Positions 57,441-64,000 of a stretch of 64,000 nt of DNA are shown piece by piece. Source of the DNA: Lepidodermella squamata (taxonomy: Eukaryota; Gastrotricha); assembly GCA_047495785.1 (NCBI GenBank), contig JBLDXI010000026.1:620001-684000 (forward strand). The letters are read 5' to 3'. The position numbers were made by a program, and so were the translations under genes. Under the pieces are notes generated by a model, which ran no database searches, was not told the origin of the DNA, and saw nothing but the letters and a program-made list of their open reading frames with translations. Within the stretch, counting starts at the first letter, position 1, and the number at the start of each line of letters is the position of its first letter.

Positions 57441-58862
57441 TTATTGAATGTTGAAATATTCAGAAACAATTGGGATTTGTTCCGGTTCGTAAAACATGAA
57501 TGCTCTGGCAGCTGTTTGCTGAGCCGCAGTTTGTAGCGCAGCAGCAGTGTCCTCCCCTAACTGAATCGTCTCCGAGGCGGCTTTTTCGTAGTCCTCCGAG
57601 CATTTAATCGCCGCTTTTCTAGAGAAAAGCAACTTCAGAGCTAGATGAAGAGTGCTTCGAAAGTTTTGAATCCCTGTAATTCGTGATTGATCGCAGCCTG
57701 TTCAGGGTAATGATAACCGAGCTCAAGTAGCTAGCTAAATAAGTTGAAGCAGCAAACCTCTCAAGAAGACCAATGAAAGTAACAAGGCTGCCTCAGCAAA
57801 TGATGGTTTCCATTTCTCAATATGACGAGTCAATCTTAATCCTGCTTGTACCGACATCTGAAATGAAACCGAGAGATTTAAGGCTGGACATAAGACAATT
57901 TTTCATTACATTATGCTCTGGAAATACTGACAACAAAGTTGGCATCATCGACGGATCCATAAAGAAGCCATCGGTCGAAACACCCAGGAGAGGCAGCGCA
58001 ATCATCGCCATAACAGAGAAATTCTTGGCGATTAACTTTTTCGACAAGTCCAGCGGAATGCCGAACACAGCTGAAGGAGGTAAAGAAATGCAGTATGACG
58101 CATGGTATTAAATGGTTCTCACGAGCTATCGAATAAGCAATTTTGCGACTGATCTTTGCCAATTCACAAGCTTGACGCACCGACAAATCAATAATGGTTC
58201 TCACGTCAAGATCAGCTCGCCGTGAGGTCAACATCGGTAACTGTTTGCGAGGAGTTATTCGGAAGCGAAAAAAGAGACAGAAAACTTACGGAGCTTAAGT
58301 CGTGAAGTTGCACAATTCCTTGTATTGAGGCAGCAATCGCCTTTTCAATTTTCTGCCCGTCGAAAAGTGGCGGATCTACAGCGAGAGGCAAGTTCTCCTC
58401 AGAGCGGATGGGATGCTTTTTTGCAAGCGATCCCTGGTTTGATTTCAGGGCTAAAAATAGGGTGGAAAATCGAAACCTGAGCCGCCAAAATAGTCGTCAA
58501 ATAACTTTTCTTGCTCTGCATTCCGACTGCGAAGCATTTATCGATGCGGCATTTAGGGCATGCTTGACGAGTGTTTCGAATAATTTTGCAATCGAATCCT
58601 CCCTTGATGCAGCGTAAATCCATGGTCGTAGCATGTCTGGCAAAGAATTTCTGCAGATAAGTCAAATTTGTCAAGGTATTACATATAGTATTGAGTGATT
58701 TCTCACTTGACAGGCTGCACATATCTTTGGATGGTACAGCTTCCTACGAGGAACAACTGAGGAGCAGACCTATTGGGGAATTAAAATTGAGATGCTTATC
58801 AGAAAAACTCACTTTCCCACCTTGCAATAAACGATTTGTTTAGCTCTTTCGAATTCCGCCAT
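57441..58862 (-). CDS. nuclear hormone receptor (NHR-b)
   Basis: Eight exons: 58862-58821, 58769-58707, 58650-58506, 58450-58290, 58240-58123, 58070-57910, 57857-57758, 57697-57441 (348 aa). Starts MAEFERAKQIVYCKVC. The DNA-binding domain has zinc fingers CKVC/CAAC with P-box CQKFFAR, then CIKGGFDC and CPKCRIDKC. The ligand-binding domain includes ALPLLGVS, FFMDPSMMP, EKWKPSFAEAALLL and PEQIPIVSEYFN. All splice sites are GT-AG with phases 0,0,1,0,1,0,1. Near-paralogue of NHR-d, with the same exon plan and flanks. Acts in the nucleus; ligand and targets unknown. Confidence 0.85.
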
Positions 58863-59604
58863 TCCAAAGCTGCTGAAGTTCAGTTGGTTCTTCAAGATTA
58901 AATACCTATGCTGAGCTGAAGATGGGCTTCAATGCGAAACAAAACTTTAGTTTTTAGTGAGCAAGTGAGTAACGCACTTCTCCCCTGACGCGTAATAAAT
59001 CGATAAATCGACCGGCTGTTGAGATGTTGCACTAAAACATCCTTTTATCATGTTTTTCGACGAGTCTGTCTGTTTCCATACTCAACACCTATCCATGACA
59101 TGACACGTTATTTTGTAATATGGTTACTGGATATATACGGATATCAGTAATAAGTAATCTGCAATCACTGACCAGAACTACGCAGAGAGACTCTAAACAA
59201 CACCAGTGACATTGTTAAAAAACATTAACAGTCGATATGGCATCGGGTGGTTTTCATAACGCAACGTTCGCCGAAGCGCAGGATTTCCACCTTGAATTCT
59301 TTATTCGTTATAAGTATGCAATAAATTATTATGCAATAATATTATTCTTTAATGGCGATATTCAAAATCGACTTGAAAATTCATGGAACAACAAAAATAA
59401 TCGATTTCGATATCGAATTATGGAGCTACGCAACAATTACACAGAAGCAACGCATGAAATCAAGAATCAAGTATACTTATCTTCTAGCATGAGGACTTCC
59501 GTCGACGTTACAAACATTTGCTATGATTAACTACTTAATTGAATAATTTAAAAGTAATTTTCAGGAAATTTAAAAGTGACCATGTCCGGTTAATGAGACA
59601 AGTG
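58863..59604. other. intergenic region between NHR-b and NHR-c
   Basis: The first part is the NHR-b promoter and resembles the 5-prime flank of NHR-d. An open plus-strand frame at 59237-59530 (98 codons) has no recognisable domain and is not called as a gene. Confidence 0.45.
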
Positions 59605-61007
59605 CTAATGTATATTGAAAAATTCAGAAACAGTTGCACATTGTTCAGGTTTGTAGTAGATAAATGCCCTGGGAGCTGTCAGCCGGACTCCGTGACGTAG
59701 CGCTGCGACAGCCTGCTCCGCCAACCTGATAGTAGCGGAGGCGGTAATTTCTTGGTAATAGGACCCTTGAATCGCGGCGTTTCTAGAGCAAAGCAGCTTG
59801 AGAGCAAGATGGAGAGTGCTCTTGAAGTTTGAATCTCCTTACATCCCGATTGTTCGCAGCCTGTTGCAAATCACTACCAAGTTGAAGTATGTAGTAGTAT
59901 AGGAAATTGAAGTAATCAACCTCTCAAGAAAGCCAATGAAAGTAACAAAGCTGACTCTGTAAATGATGGTTTCCATTTCTCAATATGACCGCCCAATCTC
60001 AGCCCAGCTTCCACTGAACCCTGCGGTGAAATTTAACGCCAAGAAATAACGCTAATCATTGTTACATACCCTATGTTCAGGAAATATCGATAGAAAAGTG
60101 AGCAAAAGAGCCGAGTCCATGTAGAAACCATTGCTTGAAACACCAAGCAGTGGTAACGCAATTGCGGCCACGACTTTGAAGATCTTCGCGGTTATCATTT
60201 TCGATATTTTGAGCGGAATGCCGAACACAGCTGGGAAATGACTTAATATTTCCAGGTTCATAATTCAATTGAAAACGGCACATACGAGCAATCGAGTTGG
60301 CAAATTTAAGACTGAGTTGTGCACTTTCACAAATTTGATGCGCCGTTAGCTCAACAAGAGTTTTTGCATCTAAGTCAGCTCGCTGGGGTGTAAACATCGG
60401 TAACTGATCACGAGATGAATGTTTTTTGGCTTCAAATAGCTTCGGGCAATGAACTTACTGAGCTCAAATCATGAAGCAGCAACATACCATGAATTGAGGT
60501 AACTATCGATTTATCAACCTTCGACCCATCATAGAGAGGCGGGTCCACGACCAGAGGAAAGTTAGGTTCCCATTCTAAATTTGAGTTTTTTCTCGGCTTG
60601 ATTGCTGTTACAAATCCTAAAGCGGCAAACTTAGTATTCAAACAAAAAGTATTGCTCAATCACTCTTCTTATTCATCATTCCGACTGCAAAGCATTTATC
60701 AAGGCGGCATTTGGAGCAGACTCGATAAGTATTTCCAGTAATGTCGCAGTTCGATTCAAGAATGCCGTGCAAAGAACTTCTACACATAAGTAGATAATTT
60801 CTTAATAATAGATAAGTAGATAATTAAATCTAAATTCATTTCCTTACTTTGCAAGCGAAACATATCTTCGGTTGATTGAGCTTCCTACCAGTTACTACCG
60901 CTGAGCAGACCTAAAAATTGGGAACTGGAACGCTGGTTAAAGCTAAAAATGTTCTTACAACTCACCTTGCAAAAGACTATTCTATTCAATTTATCCCAAT
61001 TTGCCAT
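59605..61007 (-). pseudogene. nuclear hormone receptor pseudogene (NHR-c)
   Basis: All eight exon positions, the start (ATG at 61007, MANWDKLNRIVFCK) and a stop position (59605-59607) colinear with the other copies are preserved, but the frame is broken twice. In exon 3, downstream of KFFARHS, about 29 bp are missing relative to NHR-b (near 60747-60761). This removes the first cysteine of the second zinc finger and creates an immediate TGA. In exon 8 (near 59827-59833) one base is missing in ATTCAAACTTC, where paralogues have four A residues. Exons 4-7 remain open and well conserved. Loss looks recent. A functional truncated product is possible but could not contain an intact DNA-binding domain. 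Confidence 0.8.
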
Positions 61008-61196
61008 ATTGAATTTTCGATTGATGCAAGAGCCAGGTAAGCTAGGCATATTCTCTGCCCACTTGAGTGACCTTTCCTACTCTATTTTATTATAATTTTC
61101 TCTTTACCTAGTGAATATTTTAGCGCGATGCAACTATATTTTGGTATCGTTAACCAATCGCTATTAAAGTGCGGTTTTTTATTAAGAAACACTCAC
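61008..61196. other. spacer between NHR-c and the NHR fragment
   Basis: Short region upstream of NHR-c. The duplicated block begins near 61175 with TTATTAAGAAACACTCACTT. Confidence 0.4.
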
Positions 61197-61323
61197 TTGA
61201 CATGCCTGGCACACCCGAGGGTGGTAGAGTTTGCGTTGAGGAACCGTTACTACGCAAACCTGGATTAGAAACTCATCATCGGGAATAGCCAGCGAATTGG
61301 AAACTCACTCTGCACGAAATCAT
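61197..61323 (-). pseudogene. 5-prime fragment of an NHR-a-type gene
   Basis: Exons 1 (61323-61309, MISCR) and 2 (61259-61197, VCVVTVPQRKLYHP to CQACQ) match NHR-a exons 1 and 2, with splice sites and upstream sequence conserved to about 61545. No exon 3 or later follows; homology stops near 61175. It is the remnant of a duplicated NHR-a copy whose body was deleted. Confidence 0.8.
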
Positions 61324-61585
61324 CCCATGAATTTTAGGTCAGCCCGCGCTTGCATTTTACGCGTGTCTGGGATTTAAGATTGAAAGTGAGCTAATGTGCC
61401 CCCCTGCGCGTGAAAATGCAAGGGGAAAGGTTTTTGTAACTCTACGTCAGTCAACGTTTCATCAAAACATTACAAATCATCAAAAACTCGGACGCCAACA
61501 TACAATTTCATCAGCATCGACAGCGTTTGAGTACGCGGCACAATTTCTAAAATGCATTGTGGAACCACTGGTAAGTTGAACCTTG

Positions 61586-61861
61586 GCGCACACGCTGATT
61601 GGTCAATTTATCGTTGCTAATGACTCCGGAATGAAACATTTCCGTCGTGCGATCCGCTAATAAATTATTTTGTATTTATGAAAAAAATGACCTTGCCACA
61701 CCCTCTGCCCGGTTTCCGTTGACCACGAGCGTAAACTCCATATTAAATGTGGTAAATTGCTGCGGCAAAAAACACTTGTTGCAAAAAATCTTATGGATCG
61801 CACGACAGAACGTTTCATCCGGGAGTCATAGCAACGATCGATTGACCAATCAGCGTGCGCA
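61586..61861. mobile_element. MITE-like element with long inverted ends
   Basis: GCGCACACGCTGATTGGTCA near 61586 is mirrored by TGACCAATCAGCGTGCGC ending near 61860. The inverted arms extend about 75-80 bp, including GTCGTGCGATCC and the complementary GGATCGCACGAC. It lies within the duplicated spacer and is absent from the equivalent place near 57340, so it inserted after the duplication. Confidence 0.75.
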
Positions 61862-61938
61862 TGGGATTTGTCTTTTAAGTGGTCACACAGTGATGGGTCA
61901 CTGCAATGTCTCCTAGCACGGGTAAATCTAATCAATGC

Positions 61939-63441
61939 TTAAGACATTGACGAAGTTCCTTCGAAATGTATGTCCGGTTGCTGGCAGAAGCGGTTGTGTA
62001 GGTTGAAATATTCGGAAACGATTGGAATTTGTTCCGGTTTATAATAAATCAATGCTCTGGGTACTGTTAGCTGAGCCCCATACTTCAGCGCAGCAGCAGC
62101 TTCCTCCGCGAACCGAATCGTCTCCAATGCGGCTTTTTCGTAGTCCGCCAAGCCTTTAATCGTCGCTTTTCCTGAGCAAAGCAGCCTGAAAGCCAGATGA
62201 AGAGTGTCACGGAAGTTTTGAATCTCTGTAATTTGTGATTGATCGCAGCCTACAGTTTAGGATAATAACAACAATCCTCAAGCTAGCTTTGAAGAAAGTG
62301 AAGAAGCCAACCTCTCAAGAAGACCACAGAAAGTAACAAAGCTGCCTCTGCAAATGATGGTTTCCATTTCTCTAGATGACAGGCCAATCTCAGCCCTGCT
62401 TGTACCGACATCTGAAAAGAAACCTAGCGATTTTAGGATGGGAATAATTCCAAATATACTTACATTTTGTTCTGGATATGTTGACAAAAAAATGGGCATC
62501 ATAGACGGATCCATGTAGAAGCCTTTGCTAGAGACACCCAGGAGAGGCAGCGCAATCATCGCCATAACCGAGAAATTCTTGCCGATCAGCTTTTCCGCTG
62601 TTTCTAGAGGAATGCCGAGCACAGCTGAAGAAATAATGCAATAATTTAAGACACCAGTTGTAAACGGTTCTCACGAGATATTGAATGAACAAATTTTCGG
62701 CTGATCTTTACGAGTTCACAAATTTGACGCGCCGACATTTCAGTGACAATTCTCACATCAAGATCCGCTCGTCGTGATGTCAGCATCGGTAACTGTTTGC
62801 GACAAGAAATTCAGAAGCGTAAAAAACAGAAAGCAACTTACGGAGCTCATGCCGTGAAGCTGCAAAATGCCTTGAATGGAGGCAACAATCGCTTTCTCAA
62901 CCTCCTGCCCGTCGAAGAGAGGCGGGTCTACAACAAGGGGCAGCTTGTCCCTAGTTCGGATAGAGTGTTTTGGGAGTGACGTCTGGTCTGGTTTCAGGTC
63001 TAAAACTACGTAAACAAGAGAGCGGAAAACCGAGCGTGAAGCGATAAATAGTCATCGGTAGCGATAAAATACTTTTCCTCCTCTGCATTCCCACTGCGAA
63101 GCACTTGCCGATGCGACATTTAGGGCAAGCTCGACGAGTGTTTCCAGCGATGATTTCGCAGCCGAATCCTCCTTTTGTGCAGCGTAAATTCACGTTTGTA
63201 GAATGTCTGGCAAAGAACTTCTGCAGAAAAGACAAATTTGTCCAAATATGAAAGCAAGGGAGAAATGCTTTCTCACTTGACATGCCGAACATATCCTTGG
63301 GTGGTAAAGCTTCCTACGAGGAACAACAGTTGAGCAGACCTTTTGGGAGACTAAGATTGCGATTTTAAGGAGAAAAGTTGATCAGTCTACCTTGCAATAA
63401 ATTATTAATTTAGTTTTGTGGAATTCTGCCATTTCTGCCAT
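61939..63441 (-). CDS. nuclear hormone receptor (NHR-d)
   Basis: Eight exons: 63441-63391, 63339-63277, 63220-63073, 62999-62842, 62792-62675, 62624-62464, 62411-62312, 62249-61939 (369 aa). Starts MAEMAEFHKTKLIIYCKVC; a duplicated ATGGCAGAA gives two possible starts. The DNA-binding domain has zinc fingers CKVC/CSAC with CQKFFAR, then CTKGGFGC and CPKCRIGKC. The ligand-binding domain has ALPLLGVS, FYMDPSMMP, EKWKPSFAEAALLL and PEQIPIVSEYFN. Same intron phases as NHR-b, its closest relative here. The C-terminus is about 18 residues longer than in NHR-b. Confidence 0.85.
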
Positions 63442-63771
63442 TTCTGCCAAGCTGGTGAAGTTCGGTTGGCTTTCCTAGATATAATACCAATACTGAGCTG
63501 TAATTACAATTTGTATGCTGTACAAAAAGCGCGTGAGTGAAGCAGCGAGTTACAAAATGTTCCCGAAGCTAAATATGTTAGTCGATAATTCGACACACGG
63601 CTCATATAGTGCGGCAAAGCGTCCTTTGATTATCTAATTTGTCCGGTTCTATCAGTTTTCATTACTTGTGACATAGGACGTCGGGCACGACGGATTTTCG
63701 TGAAATGGTTATCTCCCATGCAATCACTGATAAATATCGCGACAAAAACCGTTTACTCAATGTCCTGGGTA
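63442..63771. other. 5-prime flank of NHR-d
   Basis: The first 100 bp resemble the NHR-b 5-prime flank (AAGTTC-GTTGG and CTGAGCTG motifs). The stretch ends in the TA dinucleotide before a transposon end. Confidence 0.5.
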
Positions 63772-64000
63772 CAGTGCTCCCTCGCTAAGTGCACCCTGGC
63801 TATGTGCAATTCCCTCGTTATCTGCCACACTTTTACAGCCCCCTCAAAATTGGTAATTAAATAATTTTTATTAGTGGAAGAAAAAATTATTTACAAAATT
63901 AAATTTATTAAAGTTCAAGAAAATAGCTTCATTAGCAACGCTGGCTGAGCCACAGCTTTTTTAGCAATGAAAAGGCGGTGCCGGTTAAGCTTGGATCGAC
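63772..64000. mobile_element. end of a second element related to 53250-55216, truncated by the window
   Basis: CAGTGCTCCCTCGCTAAGTG starts right after TA at 63770-63771 and matches the terminal repeat of the 53250-55216 element. Further inside, TTACAGCCCCCTC and an AT-rich stretch resemble its subterminal sequence. The other end is outside the window. Confidence 0.7.

Noticed and set aside
59237-59530. 98-codon plus-strand frame between NHR-b and NHR-c
   Set aside because: No recognisable motif and no partner exon; kept only as a note in the intergenic entry.
1-64000. tRNA or rRNA genes, bacterial operons or horizontally acquired islands
   Set aside because: No cloverleaf with a GTTCRA loop or rRNA-like sequence was spotted by eye, and gene structure is eukaryotic throughout; a tRNAscan run would be decisive for small RNAs.

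Overview
This window looks like nuclear DNA of a small ecdysozoan animal, most probably a nematode. Its genes are split by mostly 45-60 bp GT-AG introns ending in TTTTAG/TTTCAG. It holds one gene of the LIM plus transglutaminase-like type known from nematodes (ltd-1), a secreted neprilysin (M13), a tandem group of divergent nuclear hormone receptors, and many secreted Kunitz, PAN/apple and trypsin-like proteins. A tardigrade or another ecdysozoan cannot be excluded from sequence alone. I set exon borders by eye, choosing splice sites that keep the reading frame and domain alignment; in every multi-exon model called as an intact gene the exon lengths sum to a multiple of three.

Layout. 1-1033 (-): N-terminal part of an M12B-like metalloprotease cut by the window edge inside its zinc motif. 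2226-36643 (+): thirteen genes in one orientation, almost all of one extended family. Seven carry Kunitz and/or Kunitz-derived domains followed by C-terminal PAN/apple domains (2226, 5419, 12516, 14947, 18468, 20932, 23730). Two are PAN-only (22778, 25685). Three begin with a trypsin-like domain (8362, 27558, 34202), and one is a non-protease relative (32570). 36644-43654 is a 7 kb non-coding stretch. 43655-47641 (+) is the ltd-1-like gene, coding region in one exon. 48039-50291 (-) is a neprilysin. 50944-53054 (+) is a fourth trypsin-like plus Kunitz-like gene. 53250-55216 is a non-autonomous DNA transposon with TA target-site duplication. 55701-63441 (-) carries three apparently intact nuclear receptors, one frameshifted copy and one 5-prime fragment. 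A second transposon end starts at 63772.

The most unusual content is the secreted-protein cluster. All four trypsin-like genes have lost a catalytic residue, and not the same one. Three are fused to one, four or eleven Kunitz-derived modules on symmetric phase-1 exons. These modules share a consistent change from ordinary Kunitz domains: cysteines 3 and 4 are 5 residues apart instead of 7, and most have a D-[YF]-G motif before cysteine 2. Neighbouring genes pair a normal Kunitz domain (mostly Arg at P1) with a second Kunitz-derived domain and a PAN domain. I infer an extracellular binding or protease-regulating protein set built by tandem duplication and exon shuffling; its actual function cannot be read from the sequence.
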